From: Alopecurus myosuroides
Lineage: Eukaryota > Streptophyta > Magnoliopsida > Poales > Poaceae
NCBI GenBank assembly: GCA_028641055.1
Contig: CM054060.1
Span: forward strand, 244,417,540-244,481,539
Length of the DNA: 64,000 nt
Direction: 5' to 3'
Shown here piece by piece: positions 11,650 through 23,696 of this stretch. Positions within the stretch are counted from its first letter, which is position 1. Each line of letters begins with the position of its first letter. The position numbers and the translations under genes are program-made. The notes beneath the pieces are model-generated. The model ran no database searches, was not told where the DNA came from, and worked only from the letters and a program-made list of their open reading frames with translations.

Positions 11650-12420
11650 AACAACATAAATAAAACAAGGCTATTTATTCTAGTGCATACAAGACTAGTG
11701 CATAAGAATAACAAAACCTACACATGCTTCACTATAAAAAGACATGCAAGCTATCAGAGATAAAAGCATCAAAATAACAGTACCAAAATGGTACTGGATC
11801 TATAGCAAACATAGCACAACATTTATCAAAGCATTCACACAAAGACCTAGCTCTCACAATAATTCCAAATAATAAAAACTAGAAAAATAACAAATGTTAC
11901 TCATGCTTTGCTATAAGATCACATGCAAGTTAATGAAGATAATAGCATATAAATAACAGTACCAAAATGGTACTGGACTCACCATAATCATAGCAAAAAC
12001 TTAGGTAACAAGCACACAAAGATTTGCTCACACAACTAGTCAAATAAGTACTAGAAAACAAACAACAAATATTACACATGCTTTGCTATAGAATAAGGTG
12101 TAAGATAATAGAGATAATAACAGAGAAATAACAGTACCAAAGTGTTACTTGATCTATCATAACCATAACAAAAATCTAGGTACAACAAAGCTACAAGGAT
12201 TTGCCAACACAACAATCCAAATAATAAAACTAGGAAAATAACAAATGGTACTCATGCTTTGCTACAAGATAACATGCAAGTTAACAGAGATAATAGCATA
12301 GAAATAACAGTACCAAAATGGTACTTGACTCGACTCAAGCATGGCACAACTTAGGTAAAAACAAACATACAAAGATTTGGTTCACATGATATCCAAATAA
12401 ATAAAACTATAAATTGACAA
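11650..12420. repeat. ~177-bp tandem repeats (four units) in LTR
   Basis: The marker CAGTACCAAA(A/G)TG starts at about 11778, 11957, 12132 and 12308, spacings of 179, 175 and 176 bp. It is followed each time by a related stretch containing ACTAGAAAA and CATGCTTTGCTA. The same array is in the right LTR at about 20870-21640. Confidence 0.75.
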
Positions 12421-13242
12421 ATGCTATTCCTATTTCTATTTGACTTTCCAAACATGCACACACTTTCTAAGGTAGATGTACTGAAAGAAAAGAACTTAAT
12501 AACAAGTCCTAACAACTCTATACAAGTTAGGAAGTAAGATTAAAACAACCACACATTGATTCCAAACAAAAACACACAAAGAAACAAAAACAGAAAAGCT
12601 GCTGTTTCTAGATCTGTCCACAAAAAATAATCTAGAGCCTCAAAAATTAATCTAAGCTAGTATAAGATAGATCTAGTCAATACCGAACTCATCCAATTTT
12701 ATTTGCTTCAAAAAACATTTTTAAACTCCTTATAAGAAGTCTAGAAAAGCCTGTTGGTCTTTTACCAAAATGGATGTCATTTCCATTTGGTAAATGGAGT
12801 TGATGTAAGGCCAATTCCTATGGATAGATCTACTCATATGCTACTCAAAAAATTTTGATTTGACCAAAATGGATACAGATCCAAAAAGTTATGCCAAAAA
12901 TGGCTAAACAGACAGTCTGTGGCAAAACAGGTATTGTGACAAAAATAAAAGTGCAAACTTGGATCTTCCAACGGGAAATGGTTAGGAAAACATAATACTA
13001 GTGCTGTGAATTTTTGTAGAAATTAATCTGCAAGAAAACTATTTTTCACAAGCTCAAAACCACAGGCAACATCTGCAGGGATTTGAGGTTCCTCACCTCG
13101 GTGTAAGAAAAATGGCCGGCGGCGATTTTGGAGCTCATGGAGCTCACTTGGCTAGCACAAGGCTCTTCTCAGCTTGGAGATGAAGTGTGGTCGTGAAGGG
13201 AGGTGGAGGAGGGCTGTGGAGCAAGGAGATGGCCTTGGGATC

Positions 13243-13248
13243 TTTATA
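13243..13248 (-). promoter_or_regulatory. TATA box of the long LTR (3' copy)
   Basis: TATAAA on the minus strand, in a pyrimidine/GC-rich setting about 1.17 kb from the LTR start. The functional copy in the 5' LTR is at 22457-22462. If used, U3 is about 1.2 kb and R plus U5 about 5 kb. Confidence 0.55.
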
Positions 13249-14419
13249 GAAGAGGGAGTGAGGTGGAGGGGCAAGATGGTCACCTCGGGTGGGTGTCATC
13301 CCATGGCATTGGGATGTCTAGGGCCTAATGGTCATTTCCTTATGATTGAACAATGTGTCCTATGAAAGAGCAAAGGTGATGCAAGCAATTGGGGCCCTTG
13401 AGTGCAAGTGGCAAGTGGAAAGGTCAAAAATATCTAAGAGGTATGTGTGCCCATACCTATCCTAGTCATCATTCTCTCTCCTCTCTTATCTTCATCCCTA
13501 AGGCTTCTAAAAGGTATCCAATGCATGCTAGTTCGAGTACATGAGTTGTTCAACAAGTTAGCTCAGTCCAAAACTCAAAATTTGCAAAGAAACATCAAGA
13601 AAAGAAGTTTGCAAAAGTGTATCCCGTAGTGTTCATTTGCAAAAATTCAAAAAAATCTCTAAGTGTTGGAAAACAGATCAAAAGTTCAAAAAGTTGAGTT
13701 TGTTTTCAGGGTCCAATTGATTTCCAAAATTGGTTTTAAAAGTATGGATGTGTTAACCATGTTATATAATTTCAGAAACATCTTTTAAAAACAAATTTTA
13801 AATAGTTTAAGGCTATGAAAATAATGTGGAAAAAGACCTACTTTCTGTTTTTATCTGTTTCTCAAAACTGCCTTATTCTGCCTTAATTTTATACCACAAA
13901 AACAACAAGAAAAGGATAGTTTTTATTTATCCAAAAATAAAAGTGAGCTTATGGGTTTGTAGTACATATATCAAGGATGAATTAAAAGTCAATAAACCAT
14001 AATATAACCATTTATAGCTTGGTGAAAACAATGGTAGAAAACGGGTACTTGGCTTTATTTTCAGGAATTGTTTTCAATAGGAAAGTTAAAAGAAAACTTT
14101 CATAGATCATTTTGGAAACTTGTTTTCCTGGATCCAACAAGGTTAAAAGTTTGTTTTAAGATTAAAACAAGAATGATCCAAGTATTGGAATAAAAATCCA
14201 CTCAAGTAATAATAAGAAAACATTAGGGAAAAATATCAGGAATATTTTTCAGAAACATATGGTGTTGGTTTTATAATGAAACAAAACTTATGTTGCAAAT
14301 ATGATTAAGATCATAACACGAGTCAGTTCAAACAATCATGTTGTTATAAAAATAATTTGTTGGCCCTAATAGTTGTCTTCTTGAGCACAGTCCAAGAGTC
14401 CAAAAACTGGGATGTGACA

Positions 14420-14436
14420 TACCTTCCCCCTTAAAA
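14420..14436 (-). other. Polypurine tract of the LARD-like element
   Basis: The minus strand reads TTTTAAGGGGGAAGGTA directly before the LTR start TGTCACATCCC. It is preceded by GGACGAGATT, a context common in Tekay/Del-type grass gypsy elements. Confidence 0.85.
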
Positions 14437-15752
14437 TAATCTCGTCCTGAGATTCGCAGGCAAGCGAAAAAGAGGGTATGGTCAACACAACAATGTTAGA
14501 TGATTTTCTTACAAAACATTGTTGGTGATTTGTAACATTATTTACAGGGGCTTCCCCCTTTGATTTATCTTACCAGAATTCACCGGTAAATTTGTTTTCT
14601 TTTCAAAGGTTTGGGTGACCTCGAACATATTGCTCCTTAAAACCATGATATCAAACCAGGGGTTATTCTTTTAGATAAAACTCATATGATCAATTTAATG
14701 GATATCCATCAGCATTTAAAAAGTATGATCTTTCCATTGTTCACTGTCCAAAATCTAGGAAAATCCACTACCTTCCTCTTAACCTAATATAGTTAAATCT
14801 CAAAACATTTGTTTTCCTCAAAGGTAGTTTATCAAGATCATAAAGCTATACCAACTCTGAGTACTATCAACTTTATAAGGTTGCTATCAAAAACTCCAAG
14901 CTCATATTGATATTTCCTAAAATCTATCATCATCAATTTATATCCACCAATCTTTCTAAGCCTCAACCATTCTTCGAAAACTACAAAATCTTAGTTACTG
15001 ATAACGTCCAAATATTTGGGGTCCTCAGCTGGTTATCCCCGGAGATTATCTCATAACTTCACTCCACTTAAAAATCATAAGATCCTCAATCTTTCACTCC
15101 TAAGCTAAACCTCAAATGAGTTCCACTATCTCTTATTGTAGAATCTGGTTCCTCCAACACATATATACGGGAGATATTGTCGCCTAGTAATGATCATAGT
15201 TTACCCATCTAATATTTTTTCCAACCTTTCACTTTCTTCAAAATAGCTATAGAATCATTATAAGGCACCTTTCTCTTTGTTTTTGGAAAAAGTTGATTAC
15301 ACGTTTTCTTTTTAAACGGGTGATAACAAACTCTGTAACATATCAACTCTATAAGTTACTTTGTAAGGTATTTGGTTTTAGACAGCAGCATAAAAAGGAA
15401 ATTGATGAGCCAACTCTGTAGGGTTTTAAGCTTAAGAGATGAGGTTATATTGCCAATTTAGTAAGGTCTCCAACTAGAATTAGATGAAACCATTTTACTA
15501 ACTCTGTAGGGTGGCAACAATTTAATGTGGCAAAAATTTAATTTACTCTGTAGGGTGTTATACAAAAAATAAATGAGTTTTTTTTTAGTATCGTTAACTA
15601 TTTAAGATTTTATTTAGTCCGACGTGACACTTCCAGTGTTCCATTTACGTCAGGTTTTTCAGGGTACGACGATAATCAAAACAAGGGGGTTCACAGGTGT
15701 GATTTGAAACGTACCATGTGTTATGGCATGAGTTGCAGATGCTCCTGCAACA
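14437..15752 (-). other. Non-coding internal region where pol would be expected
   Basis: About 1.3 kb between the polypurine tract and the gag remnant contains no long frame on either strand. The short motif ACTCTGTAGGGT and variants recur several times between 15300 and 15560. No protease, reverse transcriptase or integrase motifs were found. Confidence 0.7.
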
Positions 15753-16220
15753 TCATCTCGGTCTCGAGGCCCACTTATCCCGATTCTTGCGTTTCTTCCG
15801 GGCTGGACCTTGGGTTTCTTGGGGTTCTTCAGGATGAGCTAGAATACGGTTCTTCTCGGGACAATTACGAGCAAAGTGTCCTTCCTGTCCACAGGTAAAG
15901 CAACCCATGGTTTTAGGCTTGACTTTCACCCGTCTCCTTGAAGATTGTGGCATTGCAGGCAAAACGCTGCGAGTCACCCATAGACTAGTTTCTCCTGGCG
16001 TCACCATCTTTCGTTTGCGGCTCTCTCCAGCAAGCAGTTGCTGGTATCCTCTCATAAGGAACGCAATATCCTCAGCATTGGTGATGACAAGCTGAGTCAA
16101 ATGCTCTAGGATAGCATGGGTGGCGATGTGCTCAGCACGAGCGGCTTCACTTTCTTCCCTCAACAGAGCAAACAGTTGAGCAACTGTCGGCTCAGGTGAC
16201 GGAGGTAGATCGCTGGCCAT
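15753..16220 (-). CDS. Shortened gag of the LARD-like element
   Basis: A 155-codon frame starts at MASDLPPSPEP; an in-frame extension upstream to 16409 looks like leader, so this ATG is preferred. The N-terminal part is helical and Glu/Ala-rich. The C-terminal part has a nucleocapsid zinc knuckle CX2CX4HX4C (CFTCGQEGHFARNC) between basic stretches. A normal gypsy gag is several hundred residues with a central capsid domain, which is missing here, as if the middle had been deleted. The leader to the primer site is about 1.15 kb. It could still bind RNA and aid packaging by a partner element, but that is inference. Confidence 0.7.
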   Translation of the reverse strand: MASDLPPSPEPTVAQLFALLREESEAARAEHIATHAILEHLTQLVITNAEDIAFLMRGYQQLLAGESRKRKMVTPGETSLWVTRSVLPAMPQSSRRRVKVKPKTMGCFTCGQEGHFARNCPEKNRILAHPEEPQETQGPARKKRKNRDKWASRPR

Positions 16221-17372
16221 GCTGAAGACAAAGAACGGTGTAAGACGAGAGCAACTAAAGGTGGTTTTGGTTTTAAAGGCTCGTGACATATACCGGCTCA
16301 TAAGGGAGATAAGAACGGTAGGTACCACAACAGAAAGCAAACATAGAAGAAAAAAACGCCAACTCAAACCAAGATTAACATACGCATGAAACAGAGTCTT
16401 AACAAGCATAACTTATCTTAATGGTTCACAAGGCTACATCAGAAGGCTTACAACACAACTAGCGTCTCTAACAGAGGAGCTCACAAGACACGGACACCAA
16501 CACAACAGCGTCTGGGTGGAAACAACACAACATCCTAATATCCTGCGGCAATCCTAAGTGCTTGAGGAAGCGCGTAGCTGTTCCTCCAACTGTTCAACTT
16601 AGGTACTGGGCGACCGATCAGACGAGTCATCTTGATCAAATCCTCCTCAAAGCGGCGGTAGCAAGGTGCATGCGTACCTAATCGGAAAGATTTGGTGAAG
16701 GCAATTGTCATCTATACCAAGGTTTTAGGTATAGTTTAAGTTGGATAACAGCGTGCAAAATTTTAAGATGCTCCTTTTTAACTTTAGTGTAAATAGAGTT
16801 TTTGAAACACATAGGGGATGGAGTATAGAATTCTCTTGGAAAATAGTCATCTTAGTGACATGGTTTTGTTCACTTTAATTGTCAGAGTACTAACTAACGC
16901 CCATGCTAACTAAAGCTTGATGGTGAGATCACCTCAATCTCGGGGGTGGTAGCAATTTTTCGTCCTGCTAGATGAATCCCCCTGGCGTTGATGTCTTGAG
17001 AAGGTTGCTCCTTTTTCTTCGAATAGACAAATATTTGGGTCTTTCTCGGGACATCGCCAAGTATACAAGCATGGGTAAAATTGTGCAAAAAGTTTGTTTT
17101 TGAAACACTAATTATTTTATTTTTGACAGAAAAATTTAAAGACGAGAGATATTTCAAAAACAAGAGCGGGGCAGTTGCAAACAAGCAAGAAATAAACTAT
17201 TAACCCAGAGAGATAAGGTTTTAGAACGATTTGAAAAGATAATATGAATGGAAACTATAGTTAAAACTCCCTTAGATAAGAATAATTTAGATAGTAAATA
17301 TATTTTTACCCAAAAATACTTTCCTTTCCTATCTGACGTCCATGCTAACTAAGGTCTCCTAAGGTCAGGATA
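16221..17372 (-). other. Leader of the LARD-like element
   Basis: This 1.15 kb between the gag start and the primer site shows no convincing gene. The small frames here are not conserved or motif-bearing. Confidence 0.6.
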
Positions 17373-17384
17373 GCTCTGATACCA
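17373..17384 (-). other. Primer-binding site of the LARD-like element
   Basis: The minus strand reads TGGTATCAGAGC, complementary to initiator-Met tRNA, four bases from the LTR terminal TG/CA at 17389. It fixes the minus orientation. Confidence 0.9.
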
Positions 17385-17671
17385 ACTCTGGAAGGTCCGC
17401 CCTTCGAAACACTGTTCAAGGACACCTTCGATATGCATACATTCACGATCCCAGGAATTCAGTCGTGAACAACATATCAGGTTGGTACACAGATACAATA
17501 TCCATTACACGGTTGCATAAATACTTACAAAAGGGGCATGGTCACTTGACCAAGCCTAAACGGATGCCACGCAGGGCAACACACAACACACACAGCGGAA
17601 GACTAAACACTCATAACGCGGTAGAGCCCAAGTCACGCCTTAACCTACAGGCTGCTGACCCGGAGACGATC

Positions 17672-17809
17672 CTAGTTCGCAAAGCCATCAGCTTCGTACT
17701 CCTCCTCGTTGATCTCCTTCGAAGACTCCTTCTCAAAGTCTGGCAAGTAGATACCAGGGGTGAAACCATAATGAGTACATTTGAATGTACTCAGCAAGAC
17801 ATCCATCAT
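17672..17809 (-). CDS. Conserved small LTR open frame, 45 codons (copy in 5' LTR)
   Basis: Same frame as 8457-8594 with two amino-acid changes (A17T and V44A) and the same stop. If the LTR transcript starts near 22430, this frame lies several kilobases downstream in the R/U5 leader. Confidence 0.45.
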   Translation of the reverse strand: MMDVLLSTFKCTHYGFTPGIYLPDFEKESSKEINEEEYEADGFAN

Positions 17810-19804
17810 GTGACTTACCAAAATACAGGTATGCTTATATGGTGGAATAGGTAGGCTATAAATAGGGTTCACTATCAATGGTGTTCATATAGGATGACAC
17901 CACAGTTGCAGTCAAATTAATCTGTACCTTCGTTGAAGAAGGTACTTCAGAAGAAAATAATATAGGTTTATTTCTCTTGTAGATATCACATGTACAAGAG
18001 GTTTTGTTAAACTTTTGTTTAAAAGGGAATTTACTCTTTGCAAAACTTCTTGGAATCAGTTTCCAGAATTCTTGCTTAGAGTTGAAAAGTTTTATTTGCA
18101 AAACTTTTTTGTTTGTAAAACAACTTCTGGCTTTCCATCATCAGTACCTCCACGGTACAAGCTTTCCTTCCTTTCTGAACTTCCCGAGTTCAAAACTTCC
18201 TTTCAAAAACTCCTTTTTCAAAACATTGACACAATGCTAGCTACATGGCCATTCAACTGTCCATATCCGAGGACGCGGCTTCTTCGAAAAAGTTGTACTC
18301 TGCAGAGGTGTACACATCCACTAGATCCAAAGCTCTGCCATGGACCACCCATGGATCGTCACAGCGATATGCAAGCACCAGAGAATTTGATCCTAACTGT
18401 CCACTCTGACACAAGCTAGTATATGCTCATTCCTTCAGATGGGTTGTCTCCCCGGCATCAGGACCCGCCCTGCCTAGTCGGGAGGCCCAGCTGTCGCATC
18501 CGGAGGGAAAATTAATCCCACACTGTGTATGTCCCGTTTCCCTCTCCTGGCGACATTTCGGTTCAGAGAATCCGCTCCTCTATAGCACTTTGGAATAAAG
18601 CATACACTAACAAGTTCAAGCATCTAGATAGGCCCCATACCCATATAGGGGTAGAGTGGCAGTACAGTAAAGGTTGTCCGGCGAAGACTAGGTTATGTGT
18701 CATTTTTGAAAACACCAATTTCCTAAAAATGACCACTTCCACATTCCTCCGGAGAATAAGGATCCGCCTTTTCTCCGGGTTTTCCATAAAGCCTTTGTTT
18801 ATGTAGAAACACAATTTTAAGGTGTCCACTTAGGGACTAGTATTTGTGATGGTAATGAATACCATATGGTGGCTTATGGGCTTGGTATTACCAAGTTTAA
18901 CTACTGGCATGATGGTAACCCATAATAGAATAGTAGTAATAGCCACATCAAAAATGGTTTTTGATAATCAAGTTTTGGTAAAACTTCAGAGGTAAAACAT
19001 GCATGATAGATAATGATAAGTATTGTATCAGCAAGCATCAGGATGGCTTGCCTCAAGTCTCTTAATGTCCCTGGCCTTGAAGCAACTTGAACTTGACGCA
19101 CAGCTCCACAACTGCTTCTTCTTCTTCTTCGCGTTCTAGCGTCGTAAAGGAAATAAAAGAAACACACTCAGGTATAAAAGACAAACAACTAAGCTAATAA
19201 ACACATACAGCAACAAATTTTCATTCTCGAGTTCTCTCGAAACGATAACGCGAAAACTATCTCACATAACTCTCACGGTCCAAAACTGTCGTCAGGCACT
19301 ATGTATGGTTTAGAAAACCATATCCCACCTAATACATACCATATATGGAGTTGTGTACCACTCTCATAACAAGGTATATATAAAGCTAATAATATAGCTT
19401 GTGGGTGCAAAAGGTTAGGTTGCTAAGGTAAAACAACAAGCAGAACAATACCCATGGCAGTGGGTATTACTCACCACAAGCAACTATCACTTAATGTGTT
19501 CATGGTTTTAGTTGGATGTTTTTAGTATCACAAGATACTCTTAAGCACAATCATAACACAAGTATAAACTCATGCTAAGGTAAAACACTCCAACAAAATC
19601 CAAACAACAAGCAAACACACCACAATTGAATAGACTATTTATTCACTATGTTATTGTTTACTAGAGGTTTTGGAATCCATCAATCATGAAAAATTAGCAA
19701 AAAACCAGTACCTAAAAACAAGGATAACAAGTCATAAAAATAATCTAAAACACAATCATCACTCAAGGTAATATCCCTATCAAAAACATAGAAACAAGAT
19801 TGCA

Positions 19805-21640
19805 CTGATAACACACTAGTGTGGAAAAATCTACACAAGCATGTTATAAGAAAAACTTATATTCTACAACTATAGCACAAGAAACTAAATGATTCATGGC
19901 ATCATAACAGAAGTAATAACTTCATAAATATGCTATAATAAACTCATACACTTATGAAAATAAAAATGACAATACTAGAGATAACCACAATTTCTAGTGG
20001 TGACACTAGTTCATCACTAGAGAAGCAAACAATGCTACTATGATGCTTAACTATAAACAAGCAATTCATGGTCATAAATATACATAATAACAGAAGTAAC
20101 ATCATCCTAAACATGCTAGGATAGTCCTACACTAAGAAAATAAGAAGACAACAATACTAGGTAATCTCATAATCTCTAGTGGTGACACTAGTCCATCACT
20201 AGAGAAGCAAACACTACAACAAGGAAGCATAATCTTAAACAAGAAATAAATGGATATAAACATGCCTACTAACAGCACACAAACCTTACACATGCTAGTA
20301 AGTACTACAATATAATAATTTTATGTACACATCTATTAAGGAAGCATAAACCAATTCTAGTAATGCATGCTTTTCAAATAGATTAACTAGCAAGCAACCA
20401 AGGTATAAACTACCCAACCAGTAGCTATACACTTAAAGAAAATTTATATAAACCTTTTCAAAAATCCAAACACTCAATTTAAAATGATTCACAATCAATC
20501 TATCAATCACAAGGAATTTAGTTTATTTGCGAACAATTTAATTTAGCACTCAATAGTGAATCATTTCTTAACAAGATCCTCCTAAGGAATATTATGCTAA
20601 CAAATGGATCACATCTAACATACTAGTAGATTCTTATAAGAAAGAAACTTCTCACTTGCATAAGTGAAAACAAACAATTATATTTTCCATGGTGGAAAAT
20701 ATCCTATCAACCACATAATTAAAACATGTTAATTTCTCACATGTGCATAGTTCGGAATTTCCATCCACAACCAAGATGCAATGGGACCAGTGGGTTATGG
20801 GCCCATTTATATCAAGGTAAATGAGGTACTAAGCCTCTGGTTAATCATGACAAAAATTAGTATAACAACATAAATAAAACAAGGCTATTTATTCTAGTGC
20901 ATACAAGACTAGTGCATAAGAATAACAAAACCTACACATGCTTCACTATAAAAAGACATGCAAGCTATCAGAGACAAAAGCATCAAAATAACAGTACCAA
21001 AATGGTACTGGATCTATAGCAAACATATCACAACATTTATCAAAGCATTCACACAAAGACTAAGCTCTCACAATAATTCCAAATAATAAAAACTAGAAAA
21101 ATAACAAATGTTACTCATGCTTTCATATAAGATCACATGCAAGTTAATGAAGATAATAGCATATAAATAACAGTACCAAAATGGTACTGGACTCACCACA
21201 ATCATAGCAAAAACTTAGGTAACAAGCACACAAAGATTTGCGCACACAACTAGTCAAATAAGTACTAGAAAACAAACAACAAATGTTACACATGCTTTGC
21301 TATAGAATAAGGTGTAAGCTAATAGAGGTAATAACAGAGAAATAACAGTACCAAAGTGGTACTTGATCTATCATAACCATAACAAAAATCTAGGTACAAC
21401 AAAGCTACAAGGATTTGCCCACACAACAATCCAAATAATAAAACTAGGAAAATAACAAATGGTACTCATGCTTTGCTACAAGATAACATGCAAGTTAACA
21501 TAGATAATAGCATAGAAATAACAGTACCAAAATGGTACTTGACTCCACTCAAGCATGGCACAACTTAGGTAAAAACAAACATACAAAGATTTGGTTCACA
21601 TGATATCCAAATAAATAAAACTATAAATTGACAAATGCTA
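19805..21640. repeat. ~180-bp tandem repeat arrays, right LTR
   Basis: This is the counterpart of 10590-12420: CTAGTGGTGACACTAG units and four units marked by CAGTACCAAA, with roughly 175-182 bp spacing. Confidence 0.65.
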
Positions 21641-22456
21641 TTCCTATTTCTATTTGACTTTCCAAACATGCACACACTTTCTAAGGTAGATGTACTGCAA
21701 GAAAACAACTTAATAACAAGTCGTAACAACTCTATACAAGTTAGGAAGTAAGATTAAAACAACCACACATTGATTCCAAACAAAAACACACAAAGAAACA
21801 AAAACTGAAAAGCTGTTGTTTCTAGATCTGTCCACAAAAAATAATATAGAGCCTCAAAAATTAATCTAAGCTAGGATAAGATAGATCTAGTCAATACCAA
21901 ACTCATCCAATTGGGTTTACTTCAAAAACCATTTTTAAACTCCTTATAAGAAGTCTAGAAAAGCCTACTGGTCTTTTACCAAAATGGATGTCATTTCCAT
22001 TTGGTAAATGGCGTTGATGTAAGGCCAATTCCTATATATAGATCTAATCATAGGCTACTCAAAAATATTTGATTTGACCAAAATGTATACAGATCCAAAA
22101 AGTTATGCCAAAAATGGATAAATAGACAGTCTGTGGCAAAACAGGTATTGTGACAAAAATAAAAGTGCAAACTTGGATCTTCCAACGGGACATGGTTAGG
22201 AAAACATAATCCTAGTGCTGTGAATTTTTGTAGAAATTAATCTGCACGAAAACTATTTTTCACAAGCTCAAAACCACAGGCAACATCTGCAGGGATTTGA
22301 GGTTCCTCGCCTCGGTTTAAGAAAAATGGCCGGCGGCGATTTTGGAGCTCATGGAGCTCACTTGGCTAGCACAAGGCTCTTCTCAGCTTGGGGATGAAGT
22401 GTGGTCGTGAAGGGAGGTGGATGAGGGCTGTGGAGCAAGGAGATGGCCTTGGGATC

Positions 22457-22462
22457 TTTATA
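22457..22462 (-). promoter_or_regulatory. TATA box of the LARD-like 5' LTR
   Basis: TATAAA on the minus strand within CTTCTATAAAGATCCC, about 1.17 kb inside the LTR. It is the likely core promoter for the element transcript. Confidence 0.6.
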
Positions 22463-23632
22463 GAAGAGGGAGTGAGGTGGAGGGGCAAGATGGTCACCTC
22501 GGGTGGGTGTCATCCCATGGCATTGGGATGTCTAGGGCCTAATGGTCATTTCCTTATGATTGAACAATGTGTCCTATGCAAGAGCAAAGGTGATGCAAGC
22601 AAGTGGGGCCCTTGAGTGCAAGTGGCAAGTGGAAATGTCAAAAATATCTAAGAGGTATGTGTGCCCATACCTATCCTAGTCATCATTCTATCTCCTCTCT
22701 TATCTTCATCCCTAAGGCTTCTAGAAGGTATCCAATGCATGCTAGTTCGAGTACATGAGTTGGTCAACAAGTTAGCTCAGTCCAAAACTCAAAATGTGCA
22801 TATAAACATCAATAAAAGAAGTGTGCAAAAGTGTATCCCGTACTGTTCATTTGCAAAAATTCAGAAAAATCTCTAAGTGTTGGAAAACAAATCAAAAGTT
22901 CAAAACGTTGAGTTTGTTTTCAGGGTTCAATTGCTTGCCAAAATTGGTTTTAAAAGTATGTATGTGTTAATCATGTTATATACTTTCAGAAAAATCTTTT
23001 AAAAACAAATTTGAAATAGTTTAAGGCTATGAAAATAATGTGGAAAAAGACCTACTTTCTGTTTTTATCTGTTTCTCAAAACTGCCTTATTCTGCCTTAA
23101 TTTTATACCACAAAAACAACAAGCACAAGATAGTTTTTATTTCTCCAAAAATAAAAGTGAGCATATGGGTTTGTAGTACATATATCAAGGATGAATTAAA
23201 AGTCAAGAAACCATAATATAACCATTTATAGCTTGGTGAAAACAATGGTAGAAAACAGGTACTTGGCTTTATTTTCAGGAATTGTTTTCTATAGGGAAGT
23301 TAAAAGAAAACTTTCATAGATCATTTTGGAAACTTGTTTTATTGGATCCAACAAGGTTAAAGTTTGTTTTAAGATGCAAACAAGAATGATCCAAGTATTG
23401 GAATAAAAATCCACTCAAGTAATAATAAGAAAACATTAGGGAAAAATATCAGGAATATTTTTCAGAAACATATGGTGTTGGTTTTATAATGAAACAAAAC
23501 TTATGTTGCAAATATGATTAAGATCATAACACGAGTCAGTTCAAACAATCATGTTGTTATAAAAATAATTTGTTGGCCCTAATAGTTGTCTTCTTGAGCA
23601 CAGTCCAAGAGTCCAAAAACTGGGATGTGACA

Positions 23633-23637
23633 GTGAC
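23633..23637 (+). repeat. Target-site duplication GTGAC, right copy
   Basis: Identical to 8169-8173, on the far side of the 15.5-kb insertion. Confidence 0.9.
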
Positions 23638-23696
23638 GTCCCTCGAACCGAAATGCCGCCAGTCATGAATTCAATTAGGCATACACAGTGAGGGAT
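23638..23696 (+). repeat. Old gypsy-type LTR, second fragment
   Basis: These 59 bp match the reverse complement of roughly 9275-9345 in the long LTR (GAACCGAAATG..CGCCAG, CATACACAGTG..GGGAT). They continue the old LTR broken at 8173. GGGAT at 23692-23696 is the left target duplication of the next insertion. Confidence 0.75.

Larger units (their letters stand above)
8174..14419 (-). repeat. 3' LTR of the LARD-like element (6246 bp)
   Basis: On the minus strand it starts TGTCACATCCC at 14419 and ends GGACCTTACA at 8174. It contains a TATA box about 1.17 kb from its start, arrays of roughly 180-bp tandem repeats, and a small conserved open frame near its end. At 6.2 kb it is far longer than most gypsy LTRs. 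Confidence 0.93.
8174..23632 (-). mobile_element. LARD-like non-autonomous gypsy retrotransposon with 6.2-kb LTRs
   Basis: Two direct copies of about 6.2 kb (8174-14419 and 17389-23632, offset 9215 at the left end) flank a 2969-bp internal region, with TSD GTGAC on both sides. The primer site lies next to the right copy and the polypurine tract next to the left copy, so the element runs on the minus strand. The internal region holds only a shortened gag; protease, reverse transcriptase, RNase H and integrase are absent. This fits the class of large retrotransposon derivatives that use enzymes of an autonomous partner. The polypurine context and zinc-knuckle gag point to a Tekay/Del-like gypsy, which is an inference. 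LTR divergence is about 1.8% over a 600-bp hand-compared sample. Confidence 0.92.
17389..23632 (-). repeat. 5' LTR of the LARD-like element (6244 bp)
   Basis: This is the direct copy of 8174-14419, ending at 23632 in GTGACA and followed by the GTGAC target duplication. It carries the same TATA box, ~180-bp repeat arrays and small open frame. Confidence 0.93.

Noticed and set aside
13174..13365. 63-codon plus-strand frame in the LTR (also 22388-22615)
   Set aside because: It is antisense to the LTR promoter region and its length differs between the two LTR copies.
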